Positions 18,366 through 27,097 of a stretch of 64,000 bases of DNA are shown here, one piece after another. Each line of letters begins with the position of its first letter. Within the stretch, counting starts at the first letter, position 1. The notes under the pieces were generated by a model. That model did no database searches. It saw only the letters and a program-made list of their open reading frames with translations, and was not told where the DNA came from. Made by a program: the position numbers and the translations under genes. This DNA is from Lachnospiraceae bacterium (lineage in GTDB: Bacteria; Bacillota; Clostridia; Lachnospirales; Lachnospiraceae), in contig JAFQOE010000047.1 in the NCBI GenBank assembly GCA_017395635.1, positions 62,001 to 126,000 of the forward strand, in the 5' to 3' direction.

Positions 18366-18748
18366 GACACATCCTCGCTTTGTATACCACAGATTCTTTT
18401 GCAAATTTCATCCGGCGACATTCCTGCATTCAGCATATGCGTACCCGCTTTGATATCGTCATCATAACCACCTATATACACTCTTGCACAAAAAATGTAT
18501 CGACTTTCCACAATTTTCTTTTCTTCCAAAAGGGTCGCAATATCAATCACACTGCTCCCCTCTTCAATCGTGATATCTTTCACATCTTCCGCCATTGTCT
18601 TATAAGGAATATCAATAAATAATTTGTATGAAAAATTATATGCTGTTGTAAACCCTTGTGTCAGTAGAAACACCAATGTTAAATTCAGCAAAACTCTAAT
18701 GCTAATCCACAAAATTGCATATGATACATTTTCTTTATCTCTCGCCAT
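18362..18748 (-). CDS. Truncated MltG-like membrane protein (LysM-like domain only)
   Basis: 128 residues: one transmembrane helix (ILWISIRVLLNLTLVFLLTQGF) and a domain resembling the LysM-like part of endolytic transglycosylase MltG (ITIEEGSSVIDIATLLEEKKIVES, then IKAGTHMLNAGMSPDEICKRI). The catalytic YceG domain of full MltG (about 330-380 aa) is absent, with no remnant before the next gene. In Bacillus mltG (yrrL) occupies this place before yrrM, so this looks like a reduced homologue kept in synteny. It cannot be expected to cleave glycan strands and may bind peptidoglycan or be a scaffold. ATG 18748 follows the YlbF-family stop by 10 nt; the frame is open to 18781. Confidence 0.75.
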   Translation of the reverse strand: MARDKENVSYAILWISIRVLLNLTLVFLLTQGFTTAYNFSYKLFIDIPYKTMAEDVKDITIEEGSSVIDIATLLEEKKIVESRYIFCARVYIGGYDDDIKAGTHMLNAGMSPDEICKRICGIQSEDVS

Positions 18749-18758
18749 ATCGTAAAAC

Positions 18759-19091
18759 CTATTCCATATAACTATAATCAAGCTCTAAGCCATCCACAAC
18801 CGTTTCATACACCTGTATCAGTTTTCTGGACAAAACCTGTTCCGCTACTAAAAACTCATTGACAATCGGATTGCGTAAGACCTTTTCATACTCTAACCCA
18901 AGATTGTTAATCTCTTGATAACGATTCACTCCATCATCATAACCTTGCAATTCACAATTACGTCTCCGAAAGACATTCACTGCCTGATATAATTCCTGAT
19001 GTTCCATTAATCGTACCATTGTAGTCTGATACTGACTATATTCTTCACTCTCTTTAATCACCTGATTCAGTTCCAGCGCTGCTTTTTCCAT
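18759..19091 (-). CDS. YlbF/YmcA-family protein
   Basis: 110 residues, all helical, with the Com_YlbF pattern: an N-terminal helix (AALELNQVIKESEEYSQYQ), a mid-section typical of the family (FRRRNCELQGY) and a C-terminal VAEQVLSRKLIQVYETVV helix. Members such as RicF and RicA form the Y-complex that modulates RNase Y, biofilm, competence and sporulation in Bacillus. The gene follows RNase J by 33 nt, which fits a part in RNA processing. ATG 19091 has AAAGGGTGAG upstream; an in-frame start at 19115 lacks one. Which paralogue it corresponds to cannot be decided by eye. Confidence 0.78.
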   Translation of the reverse strand: MEKAALELNQVIKESEEYSQYQTTMVRLMEHQELYQAVNVFRRRNCELQGYDDGVNRYQEINNLGLEYEKVLRNPIVNEFLVAEQVLSRKLIQVYETVVDGLELDYSYME

Positions 19092-19124
19092 CACAACAAT
19101 CTCACCCTTTCTCACCTCGGAGAA

Positions 19125-20834
19125 TTACACCTCTGTAATAATCGGAAGAATCATCGGATTACGTTTTGTGCGTTTCCACAAAAAGGAACCCAAATCATCT
19201 TTAATCGAAGTTTTAATTTTCCCCCAATCTGTAATATTGTTATTCAAACATCTCTCCAACGCATCCGTAACAATATCATGACATTCTTCCATCAAATTTT
19301 CAGACTCTCTTACATACACAAATCCTCTCGAAACAATGTCCGGTCCTGCTACCAACATATTGCTGTGTTTTTCTAAAGTAACTACTACAATAATCAGTCC
19401 ATTCTGGGATAAATGTTGTCTGTCACGCAAAACGATATTCCCAACATCTCCAACACCCAATCCATCTACCAAAATACCTTGTGAAGTCACCTTTCCTGTA
19501 ACCTTTGCACTTTCTGTTGATAATTCCAAAACATCACCATTCGAAAGAATCTCAACGTTATCTTTTTCAACGCCCATTTCCACTGCCAGTTCTGCATGGC
19601 ATTTCAAATGTCTGTATTCACCATGAACCGGTATCGCATATTGAGGTTTCGTTAATGCATAAATCAGTTTCAACTCTTCCTGACATGCATGACCGGACAC
19701 ATGTGTGTCCTGAAAAATAACCTTAGCACCCTTCATGGCCAATTCATTAATAATCTTATTAACAGCTTTTTCATTACCCGGAATCGGACTCGAACTCAAA
19801 ATAACCGTATCTCCCGGTTTGATACTGATTTTGTTATGAATATTAGTCGCAATACGAGATAATGCAGCCATATTCTCGCCTTGACTTCCCGTCGTAATCA
19901 AAACAATCTGTTCGTCAGGATAGCTTTTCATCTGTTCAATCCCAATCAATGTATTGTCCGGAATCTGAATAAAACCTAGTTCCGAAGCCGTGTTAATTAC
20001 ATTGACCATACTTCTTCCTTCAATTACTACCTTACGACCATACTTATCTGCACTGTTAATAATCTGTTGCACTCGATCCACATTCGACGCAAAGGTTGCA
20101 ATAATCAATCTGCTATTGCGATTCTCAGCAAACAAGCTATCAAACGTTCTTCCTACCTTTTTTTCACTCGGCGTAAACCCGGTTCTCTCTGCATTGGTAG
20201 AATCCGCCATGAGAGCCAAAACTCCCTTCTTTCCAAGCTCTGCATATCTTTGCAAATCAATTGTTTCTCCGAACACCGGTGTAAAATCCACCTTAAAATC
20301 ACCAGTGTGAACCAATATACCAGCCGGGGTATAAATCGCCAAACCTGATGAATCCGCTATCGAATGATTCGAACGAATAAATTCGATTCGAAAACACCCT
20401 AAATTGATAGTCTGCCCATGTTTTACAACCTTACGCTTTACGTTATTCAGCAAATTATGTTCGCGAAGCTTATTGTCAATCAATCCCATTGTAAGTTTCG
20501 TTGCATAAATTGACATATTCAATTCTTTTTCGATATACGGAATCGCACCTATATGATCCTCATGACCATGTGTCACAACCAAACCTTTCACCTTGTCTGC
20601 ATTCTCTTTCAAGTACGAAACATCCGGTATTACCAAGTCAATTCCCAACATATCTTCTTCCGGAAATGCTAAGCCACAGTCAATTACAACAATTGTATCC
20701 TCATACTCAATTGCTGTAATGTTCATACCTATCTGATCAAGACCTCCTAAAGGTATAATCTTTACACCGGGAGTTTTTTCATTCTTTCCTTTCTTCTTCC
20801 CCTGAGGCTCGCTCCTTCTCATATTCATTTTCAA
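19125..20834 (-). CDS. rnj: Ribonuclease J
   Basis: 569 residues, beta-CASP metallo-beta-lactamase family. Zinc ligands appear in THGHEDHIGAIPY and HTGDFKVDF, with beta-CASP features (MADSTNAERTGFTPSE; LITTGSQGENMAALSRIA; VSGHACQEELKL) and the C-terminal domain. RNase J has 5'-3' exonuclease and endonuclease activity in mRNA decay and rRNA maturation. TTG 20834 is the likely start since GGAGG is 7 nt upstream; the ATGs at 20828 and 20822 are too far. It overlaps the DUF1292 gene stop by 4 nt (TTGA), so translation is coupled. The basic N-terminal extension (RRSEPQGKKKGKNEK) is common in clostridial RNase J. Confidence 0.94.
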   Translation of the reverse strand: MKMNMRRSEPQGKKKGKNEKTPGVKIIPLGGLDQIGMNITAIEYEDTIVVIDCGLAFPEEDMLGIDLVIPDVSYLKENADKVKGLVVTHGHEDHIGAIPYIEKELNMSIYATKLTMGLIDNKLREHNLLNNVKRKVVKHGQTINLGCFRIEFIRSNHSIADSSGLAIYTPAGILVHTGDFKVDFTPVFGETIDLQRYAELGKKGVLALMADSTNAERTGFTPSEKKVGRTFDSLFAENRNSRLIIATFASNVDRVQQIINSADKYGRKVVIEGRSMVNVINTASELGFIQIPDNTLIGIEQMKSYPDEQIVLITTGSQGENMAALSRIATNIHNKISIKPGDTVILSSSPIPGNEKAVNKIINELAMKGAKVIFQDTHVSGHACQEELKLIYALTKPQYAIPVHGEYRHLKCHAELAVEMGVEKDNVEILSNGDVLELSTESAKVTGKVTSQGILVDGLGVGDVGNIVLRDRQHLSQNGLIIVVVTLEKHSNMLVAGPDIVSRGFVYVRESENLMEECHDIVTDALERCLNNNITDWGKIKTSIKDDLGSFLWKRTKRNPMILPIITEV

Positions 20835-21118
20835 AGCTCTACCTCCATATCACTATCATCCATCAACTCTTCAAAAATAGGGAAAAGAAGCTCTAACTCT
20901 TTCTCATCTTCAACAAATTCATACATCCCAAATTCTTCATCCTGTGCATCCGGATTCTCTCTTAACACATAACCCTCACATTCCTCGTCATCTTCCATTT
21001 CGTCACAAGGGACAACTAAGTAATAATGCTTTCCCATCAATTGTGTTTCCTCTAATACACAAAATTCTACTTCTTCACCATCATCAAAAGTAATCACGAT
21101 TGTTTCTAATTCTTCCAT
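20831..21118 (-). CDS. DUF1292 family protein (YrzB-like)
   Basis: 95 residues, extremely acidic, with the DUF1292 pattern: TIVITFDDGEEVEFCVLEE, a central hydrophobic strand (KHYYLVVPCDE) and a C-terminal EDEKELELLFPIFEELM. Function is not established. In Bacillus the gene is grouped with ruvX and ireB homologues, the same arrangement as here. The ribosome binding site is AAAGGAAAAG before ATG 21118. It ends inside the start region of RNase J. Confidence 0.85.
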   Translation of the reverse strand: MEELETIVITFDDGEEVEFCVLEETQLMGKHYYLVVPCDEMEDDEECEGYVLRENPDAQDEEFGMYEFVEDEKELELLFPIFEELMDDSDMEVEL

Positions 21119-21154
21119 ATTTCTTTTCCTTTCTGTTCCACATTCAAAATAAGG

Positions 21155-21583
21155 TTATACATTTCCTTCATATGTATCCAAAAAACTCTGTAAAATAATA
21201 GCCGCCGCCATCTTGTCCACATACTCTTTTCGATTTTCACGACGCACACCTGATTCAATCAAGATTCGCTCCGATTCCACCGTTGTTAATCTTTCATCCT
21301 GTAACACCACTTCCAAGCCTGTTCTTCGCTCAATATGTTCTTTGAACAATTCGGTCGCTTCTGCACGTGGTCCAATAGTATTATTCATATTCTTCGGATA
21401 TCCAAGCACAACAAAAGAAACCTTATACTCTTCAATGATTTCCTCAATCTTAGCTAAGGTCTTTCGTAACTTGTTCTCCGACTTTCTTTCTATGGTCATA
21501 ATAGGTTGTGCAGTAATTCCTAATTCATCACTTATGGCTACACCTACCGTCTTACTACCATAATCCAGTCCTAAAATTCGCAT
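21155..21583 (-). CDS. ruvX: Putative pre-16S rRNA nuclease / Holliday junction resolvase YqgF
   Basis: 142 residues with the RNase H-fold YqgF signature: [22 protein letters not shown] (first acidic residue in GLDYG), [31 protein letters not shown] and [14 protein letters not shown] with the last conserved Asp. E. coli YqgF finishes 16S rRNA 5' ends; other members act on Holliday junctions. Between ireB and DUF1292 genes, as in many Firmicutes. GGAGACGAAGG precedes the ATG. Confidence 0.92.
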   Translation of the reverse strand: MRILGLDYGSKTVGVAISDELGITAQPIMTIERKSENKLRKTLAKIEEIIEEYKVSFVVLGYPKNMNNTIGPRAEATELFKEHIERRTGLEVVLQDERLTTVESERILIESGVRRENRKEYVDKMAAAIILQSFLDTYEGNV

Positions 21584-21596
21584 CCTTCGTCTCCTA

Positions 21597-21863
21597 CTAT
21601 TTTAATCTTGTCTCAATATAGTTCTCTAACAAGATTTCAATAATCTCATCACGTTCCGCCTTCATAATCAAACTTCTTGCATTCTTATAACTGGTTATGT
21701 AGGTCGGATCACCACTCATAACATAACCAACAATCTGATTAACCGGATTGTATCCTTTTTCAGACAACGCAGTATACACCTGCGCAAGAATATCTGACAC
21801 TGGCAAATCGTTATCTTTCACCACTTCAATAAATTGTGTATTAAATGTACTTTGATTATTCAT
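21597..21863 (-). CDS. ireB: IreB family regulatory phosphoprotein
   Basis: 88 residues matching the IreB/UPF0297 (DUF965) family throughout: [37 protein letters not shown] and [12 protein letters not shown]. In Enterococcus IreB is phosphorylated on threonines by the PASTA kinase IreK and dampens cephalosporin resistance. The gene sits next to ruvX in many Firmicutes. A 114-bp gap separates it from mtaB; I see no strong promoter there. Confidence 0.92.
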   Translation of the reverse strand: MNNQSTFNTQFIEVVKDNDLPVSDILAQVYTALSEKGYNPVNQIVGYVMSGDPTYITSYKNARSLIMKAERDEIIEILLENYIETRLK

Positions 21864-21977
21864 ATTATCACGTCCTTATTTCGATATCTATATGATAATA
21901 TAATTTTCAAAAAGTTGCAAGTCGTACCTTCAATGTATATTCACATTTCATCAGATATTTTTATTTTATTCGACCTT

Positions 21978-23435
21978 TTAATTCATTTTAATCCGTACAA
22001 TCTGATTAACAACATCCTGATTTGATGCAATTTTCACTTTGACATATCTCTTTGTATATCCTGTGTAATAGCGTATTTCTTTAATATCCTTCGCAATCCG
22101 ACCTAAGCTCTTATCTACGCACGCATGTACTATATGCGCCTCACTTAAATCTTCTGATTTTTCCTGTGACAACTCTTCCTCCACAAGAACCTCATCATAT
22201 TCTCCGGACAATTCACTTTCATAAGCCTTTTTTTGCCTTGCTGTCAATTCCAACAAAATGTCGCTCCTCACACCTTTAATCTGTTCCGGAACCTGATTCG
22301 GCATTTTCTCCGCAACCGTTCCACTTCTCACAGAATATTTGAAAACATGAATTTCATATAAATTTATCTTTTTCAAATTGTCAATTGTAATCTGAAATTC
22401 CTCATCTGTTTCTCCCGGAAAGCCAACAATAACATCTGTCGTAATAGCCGGCTTATCAAAACACCGACGAATCATCTCACACTTATCAGCAAATTCTTCT
22501 ATTGTATATTTTCGATTCATTCGTTTCAATGTGTCATTACATGCACTTTGAAGAGACAGATGAAAGTGTGGACAAAACTTATGATTATCCTTTAATTCTC
22601 GCAAAAATTCCTCTGTAACAATACGTGGCTCCAACGAACCTAATCGAATTCGTTCTACTTCCGGTATTTTTGAAAGTGCTTTTATCAATTGTCCCAAATT
22701 AGATATTTCATTCTTTTCCAGGTTATTGTCATCCAAACCGGAAGTTGCTGCACCAATCACATCATCATATTGCGTATTATCTTTTCCAAAATCAACCCCA
22801 TAAGAAGAAATATGAATTCCTGTCAATACAAATTCCTTTATTCCTTCCTTTGCGAGATTCGTAACTTCCGCAATAATATTATTAGCCTTTCTGCTTCGTA
22901 CACGTCCTCGCGTGTAAGGAATAATACAATAAGAGCAAAATTGATTACAGCCATCCTGGATTTTAATATAAGCTCTCCGGTGGTCCATATTGGTCATCGC
23001 CAAACTTCCCATTTCCTCGTATTCTTTCGTTTGGTTAATATCAACATAATAATCTTTCTCACTTTGATTACTCATGTATTCTCTAATCGCAGTTACAATG
23101 TCTTTTTTACAATTATTACTAACAATAACATCCACAAAATTCTCTGTTTGCAAAACGTCATGTTCCGCATTCACATAACACCCTGCCGCAACAATAATCG
23201 CATTTGGATTCACTTTCTTTGCCCGACGTAACATCTGTCTTGATTTCTTTTGAGCCATATTCGTTACAGAGCATGTATTCACAATATATATATCTGCAAC
23301 ATCGTCTTCTTCCACAATTTGAAAACCGGCCTTTGACAACTTATCTTTCATCGCATCCGATTCATATTTATTTACTTTACAGCCCAAATTAATAATTGCA
23401 ACTTTCAGTATTTGGTTATTATTTTCACAATTCAT
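21978..23435 (-). CDS. mtaB: tRNA t6A37 methylthiotransferase MtaB
   Basis: 485 residues, MiaB/MtaB family radical-SAM enzyme that makes ms2t6A at tRNA position 37. The N-terminal UPF0004 domain holds conserved cysteines (NLGCKVNKYESD; NTCSVTNMAQKKSRQ; AAGCYV). The radical SAM motif is CNQFCSYCIIPYTRGRVRSR, followed by a C-terminal TRAM domain. An insertion of about 30 residues (roughly 235-265, Asn/Asp-rich) separates the radical SAM strands and is longer than in most relatives. In Bacillus mtaB follows rsmE; here thiI, a desulfurase gene and the HPr-like gene lie between. AAAGGATTAATAAA precedes ATG 23435. Confidence 0.92.
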   Translation of the reverse strand: MNCENNNQILKVAIINLGCKVNKYESDAMKDKLSKAGFQIVEEDDVADIYIVNTCSVTNMAQKKSRQMLRRAKKVNPNAIIVAAGCYVNAEHDVLQTENFVDVIVSNNCKKDIVTAIREYMSNQSEKDYYVDINQTKEYEEMGSLAMTNMDHRRAYIKIQDGCNQFCSYCIIPYTRGRVRSRKANNIIAEVTNLAKEGIKEFVLTGIHISSYGVDFGKDNTQYDDVIGAATSGLDDNNLEKNEISNLGQLIKALSKIPEVERIRLGSLEPRIVTEEFLRELKDNHKFCPHFHLSLQSACNDTLKRMNRKYTIEEFADKCEMIRRCFDKPAITTDVIVGFPGETDEEFQITIDNLKKINLYEIHVFKYSVRSGTVAEKMPNQVPEQIKGVRSDILLELTARQKKAYESELSGEYDEVLVEEELSQEKSEDLSEAHIVHACVDKSLGRIAKDIKEIRYYTGYTKRYVKVKIASNQDVVNQIVRIKMN

Positions 23436-23517
23436 TTTATTAATCCTTTACATAATACATATTATTATTCATAGTTGTTAAATCTTTCTGAATTCGTTTT
23501 TTCCGTCCTATTTTATA

Positions 23518-23546
23518 TTGACTTTTACCCACCAAAAAGTTATCAT
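23518..23546 (+). promoter_or_regulatory. Sigma-A promoter for the HPr-like gene
   Basis: TTGACT (23518-23523), a 17-bp spacer and TATCAT (23541-23546) give a near-consensus promoter 50 bp ahead of the HPr-like start codon. It lies in the divergent gap with mtaB. Confidence 0.7.
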
Positions 23547-23596
23547 AAATAACAGAAGTGCCATTGGGCATAATTATTTTTCAGGAGGATTCATAT

Positions 23597-23827
23597 ATGA
23601 AATCAGTTAAAATTTCCTTAAACTCCATCGATAAAGTTAAAAGCTTTGTAAACGATATTGCTAAGTTCGACGCAGAATTCGATTTGGTATCTGGCAGATA
23701 TGTTATCGACGCAAAGTCCATCATGGGAATCTTCAGTTTAGACATCTCTCAACCAATCGAGCTCAATATCCACACAGATGGTGATGACACTGAAATTTTG
23801 AAAACTTTAGAGCCGTATATCATCTAA
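23597..23827 (+). CDS. HPr-like phosphocarrier family protein lacking the His-15 site
   Basis: 76 residues. The second half follows HPr: VSGRYVIDAKSIMGIFSLDI contains the regulatory Ser-46 motif (KSIMG), and PIELNIHTDGDD follows as in HPr beta strands. The N-terminal active-site motif with His-15 is replaced by NSIDKVKSFVNDI, so phosphoenolpyruvate-dependent phosphotransfer is not expected. It thus resembles Crh, the catabolite-repression HPr that acts through Ser-46 phosphorylation; a purely structural role is also possible. AGGAGG is 8 nt before ATG 23597. It has its own promoter and terminator and is one of three plus-strand genes. Confidence 0.82.
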   Translation: MKSVKISLNSIDKVKSFVNDIAKFDAEFDLVSGRYVIDAKSIMGIFSLDISQPIELNIHTDGDDTEILKTLEPYII

Positions 23828-23849
23828 TTTATCAGGCTTTATCAATAGT

Positions 23850-23891
23850 AAACAACAAAAGGAACTGTATATACAGTTCCTTTTGTTGTTT
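23850..23891. terminator. Bidirectional intrinsic terminator between the HPr-like gene and thiI
   Basis: A perfect 21-bp inverted repeat (arms 23850-23870 and 23871-23891) with a GGAAC/GTTCC core flanked by A-rich and T-rich ends, so both strands give a stem ending in U-rich RNA. It separates two convergent genes. Confidence 0.85.
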
Positions 23892-23927
23892 TACAAAACA
23901 TTATCTCGTAAGACAACAACATTACTT

Positions 23928-25124
23928 TTATTTCGTCAAATCTTCTATCTTTGCTTCAACTACTTCAATGGAATCCATTGCTTTTTCCATTAACTCATCT
24001 ATTACATCTGCTAATTTTTCTTCTGAGCGTTTAATAATTTCAAGAATCGGTTTGGTAACAGGATGTTTTGCAACAAAAATAGTACAGCAATCCTCATATG
24101 GTAAAATTGAAGTTTCATAGGTATCAATCTGTTCCGAAATATCCACAATCTCCTGTTTGTCCATCCCAACACAAGGACGAAATACCGGTATTGTACACAC
24201 TTCATTCGTACAAGCAAGGCTTTGCATTGTCTGAGACGCTACCTGACCGATGCTCTCACCGGTTATTAATGCCTGACATTTATTTTGTTTTGCAAGCTCT
24301 TCTGCTATTTTCATCATATATCGTCTCATAATAATTGTTAATTCTTCATGCGGACATTTCTCATAAATAGCCAACTGGATATCTGTAAAATTAACAATAT
24401 GCAACCGTATTGTACCTGAATAGCCTGATACAATTCTTGCCAAATCAATCACTTTCTGTTTTGCTCTTTCCGATGTATATGGTGGCGCATTAAAATACAC
24501 TGCCTCTAATTCTACGCCTCGTTTTGAAATCATATAGCCAGCTACCGGAGAATCAATTCCTCCTGAAAGCAATAGCATTGCCTTTCCATTGGTTCCAACC
24601 GGTAATCCACCTGCTCCTTTAATAATCTGCGAATAAATATATACCTGATTACGCACTTCAATATTCAACATAATATCCGGATGATGTACATCAACCTTCA
24701 AATTCGGACATTCCTCTAATAAGTGATGACCGATTTCTCCGTTAATTTCCATAGACTGCATCGGAAACGCCTTATTGGTTCTGCGGGCATTAACCTTGAA
24801 TGTTAATTCCTTATTTCCGTAACATTCCTTCATGTAAGCAATGGCTTTATTCTTAATCGCTTCAAATTCTACTACTTCTTCCACTACAATCGGACAAATT
24901 CCTACAATACCAAAAACCTTCTGTAGCTCAGCAATCAAATCTTCATAATCATATGCAGACTCTGCTTCTAAGAATACTCTTCCATATTCTCTTCGAATCA
25001 CAAACTCACCCAAACGCGCTACATGCTCCTTGATCTGTTTACACAGCACATCTTCAAACATATAACGATTCTTTCCCTTTGTTCCAATCTCTGCATACTT
25101 AATCAAAAACGCCTTATATTCCAT
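23928..25124 (-). CDS. thiI: tRNA 4-thiouridine synthase / thiazole sulfur transferase ThiI
   Basis: 398 residues. An N-terminal ferredoxin-like and THUMP region (KYAEIGTKGKNRYMFED; FKVNARRTNKAFPMQS) precedes the PP-loop domain with LLSGGIDSPVAGYMISKRG. It lacks the C-terminal rhodanese domain of the E. coli enzyme, as in most Firmicutes, so the persulfide should come directly from the adjacent cysteine desulfurase. ATG 25124 has GAGG 8 nt upstream; the frame is open to 25181 within the desulfurase gene. Product: s4U8 in tRNA, possibly also thiazole sulfur. Confidence 0.93.
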   Translation of the reverse strand: MEYKAFLIKYAEIGTKGKNRYMFEDVLCKQIKEHVARLGEFVIRREYGRVFLEAESAYDYEDLIAELQKVFGIVGICPIVVEEVVEFEAIKNKAIAYMKECYGNKELTFKVNARRTNKAFPMQSMEINGEIGHHLLEECPNLKVDVHHPDIMLNIEVRNQVYIYSQIIKGAGGLPVGTNGKAMLLLSGGIDSPVAGYMISKRGVELEAVYFNAPPYTSERAKQKVIDLARIVSGYSGTIRLHIVNFTDIQLAIYEKCPHEELTIIMRRYMMKIAEELAKQNKCQALITGESIGQVASQTMQSLACTNEVCTIPVFRPCVGMDKQEIVDISEQIDTYETSILPYEDCCTIFVAKHPVTKPILEIIKRSEEKLADVIDELMEKAMDSIEVVEAKIEDLTK

Positions 25125-25140
25125 CAACTTATCCTCTCTC

Positions 25141-26283
25141 TTATTTTCTTGTAAATCTTCGTAACATCGGTAACAACTCATTCAATGCCTGCACCGTATA
25201 TTCTGCCTCTTCCACCGTATTATACTCACAAAAGCTAAATCGCAATGTAGACTCTAGCAATTCTTTTTCTAATCCAATCGCTTTTAATACACCACTAATT
25301 GCCGGGTGATTAGACGAACATGCCGAACCGGCAGATACATAAATTCCTTTTTCTTCCAGTGCATGTAACAAAACTTCACTTCGCACACCACGAAAACTCA
25401 AGCTTGCAATATGTGGTGCTTCACCGGAATTATCTGTCACTCCTTCTATCTGTGTCGCTCCATCAATCAACACTTGTTTCACCTGATTCATCTTATCTCG
25501 ATTTTCATCTAAATGCAGATACATCTCCTCACAGGCTTTTCCTATCCCGGCAATTGCTGCTGTATTCTCTGTACCCGATCGAAGTCCTTTTTCCTGTCCA
25601 CCACCGTAGAGAATTGGCTTAATTTTCACTCGGCTGTCTACAAACAAGGCACCACTTCCCTTTGGTCCATGAATTTTATGACCACTTATAGAAAGTGCGT
25701 CAATTCCTATTCTCTTTGGATAAATGATTTGCTTACCAAAAGCCTGTATGGCATCTACATGATAAAGAATATTTTTATTATACCCCTTAATAATCTTTGC
25801 CACCTCTTCAATCGGTTCAATTGTTCCAATCTCATTGTTAACAGCCATTGTAGATACAAGAATTGTATCCTCACATAAAGATTCTTTCAAATGCTCCAAA
25901 TCAACTTTTCCGTCTTCCCTCACATTCAAAAAAGTAATTCGAAAGCCCAATTCTTCCAAATACAAAACCGGATTATACACCGATGCATGTTCAATACTCG
26001 TTGTAATAATATGGTTCCCTGCTCGTTTGTTCGCCAATGCAATTCCAATCAAAGCAAGATTATTAGCTTCTGTTCCACCAGATGTAAATGTAATCTCCTT
26101 CGGTTCACATTTTAACTGTTTGCTAATTGCATTCTTAGCATACCGAATGTATTTTTCCGCACCAACACCCTTTAGATGCATAGAAGACGGATTGCCATAT
26201 TCCACGTCCATTGTCTTTAACATAATTTCCCGGACTTCCGGAATAATCTTTGTTGTTGCCGCATTATCAAAATATATTTCCAT
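25141..26283 (-). CDS. Cysteine desulfurase (NifS/IscS family, ThiI partner)
   Basis: 380 residues, class V PLP enzyme. Present are the N-terminal YFDNAATTK, VDAIQAFGK (PLP-binding Asp), the Schiff-base lysine in SISGHKIHGPKG, and the catalytic cysteine loop SAGSACSSNHPAISGV. It provides sulfane sulfur from cysteine. Because thiI follows after only 16 nt, as with Bacillus nifZ-thiI, it is probably the desulfurase dedicated to tRNA thiolation rather than the general iron-sulfur one. GGAGGAATC stands before ATG 26283. Confidence 0.92.
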   Translation of the reverse strand: MEIYFDNAATTKIIPEVREIMLKTMDVEYGNPSSMHLKGVGAEKYIRYAKNAISKQLKCEPKEITFTSGGTEANNLALIGIALANKRAGNHIITTSIEHASVYNPVLYLEELGFRITFLNVREDGKVDLEHLKESLCEDTILVSTMAVNNEIGTIEPIEEVAKIIKGYNKNILYHVDAIQAFGKQIIYPKRIGIDALSISGHKIHGPKGSGALFVDSRVKIKPILYGGGQEKGLRSGTENTAAIAGIGKACEEMYLHLDENRDKMNQVKQVLIDGATQIEGVTDNSGEAPHIASLSFRGVRSEVLLHALEEKGIYVSAGSACSSNHPAISGVLKAIGLEKELLESTLRFSFCEYNTVEEAEYTVQALNELLPMLRRFTRK

Positions 26284-26293
26284 GATTCCTCCA

Positions 26294-27040
26294 CTACTCT
26301 TCTTCTAACAAAAACATTAATAATGACAAAATTGTCATGCCCGCTGTTTCTGTCCGTAAAATGCGATGCCCTAATGATAACGTGTTTCCGCCAATTGCTT
26401 CAATCATCGATACTTCTGACGGTTCAAATCCACCTTCCGGTCCAATAAAAACAGCAATTGAATCCTTTCCTTTGGCCGCCTGTAATAACCCCCTGGAATA
26501 CTCCATTCCTTCCGCCTGTTCATACGGTAACAATACATATTCCATTTGTTCTGCATATGCTACCGCTTCCTGAAATGACATTACCTCTTTTACTTCCGGG
26601 ATAATTCCGCGTTTGGATTGTTTCGCTGCGCTTAACGCGATCCCGTTGAATCGATCCACTTTCTTTGCAGCTTTCTTGCTGTCCAATTTGACAATGCTTC
26701 GTTTCATCATAACCGGAACAATTTCATGCACACCAAGCTCTACTGCTTTTTGCACAATTGTCTCCATTTTATCCCCTTTGGGATAGCCTTGGAACAAAGT
26801 AATCCTCGTCGGCAATTCTCTCGCATTACCAAATATATCTGTAACCTTAAGTTCGACTATTTCTTCCTCAATATTATAAGCAATTATCTGACAAAGATAC
26901 TCTTTATCACTGCCATCACAAACCAAAACCTCTTCTCCTTGTTTCATGCGTAATACATTACGAATATGATTATAATCCTCGCCACATATAACAAGTATAT
27001 CTTTATTCATTTGTTCCGGTTTCACAAAAAAGCGTTGCAT
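26294..27040 (-). CDS. rsmE: 16S rRNA m3U1498 methyltransferase RsmE
   Basis: 248 residues, SPOUT family. The N-terminal PUA-like part (MQRFFV, DYNHIRNVLRMKQGEEVLVCDG) and the knot region (FIGPEGGFEPSEV; LGHRILRTETAGMTIL) are unmistakable. It methylates N3 of U1498 in 16S rRNA. It lies 57 nt after prmA and 10 nt before the desulfurase gene. Confidence 0.94.
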   Translation of the reverse strand: MQRFFVKPEQMNKDILVICGEDYNHIRNVLRMKQGEEVLVCDGSDKEYLCQIIAYNIEEEIVELKVTDIFGNARELPTRITLFQGYPKGDKMETIVQKAVELGVHEIVPVMMKRSIVKLDSKKAAKKVDRFNGIALSAAKQSKRGIIPEVKEVMSFQEAVAYAEQMEYVLLPYEQAEGMEYSRGLLQAAKGKDSIAVFIGPEGGFEPSEVSMIEAIGGNTLSLGHRILRTETAGMTILSLLMFLLEEE

Positions 27041-27097
27041 CTCTTTTCCTCTGATTATACTAATTGGTATAAAACTTTCATCTCATTTTTTGTTTCA

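Noticed and set aside
22689-23231. 180-codon plus-strand open frame opposite mtaB
   Set aside because: mtaB motifs are clear on the other strand; this frame has no recognisable domain or ribosome binding site.
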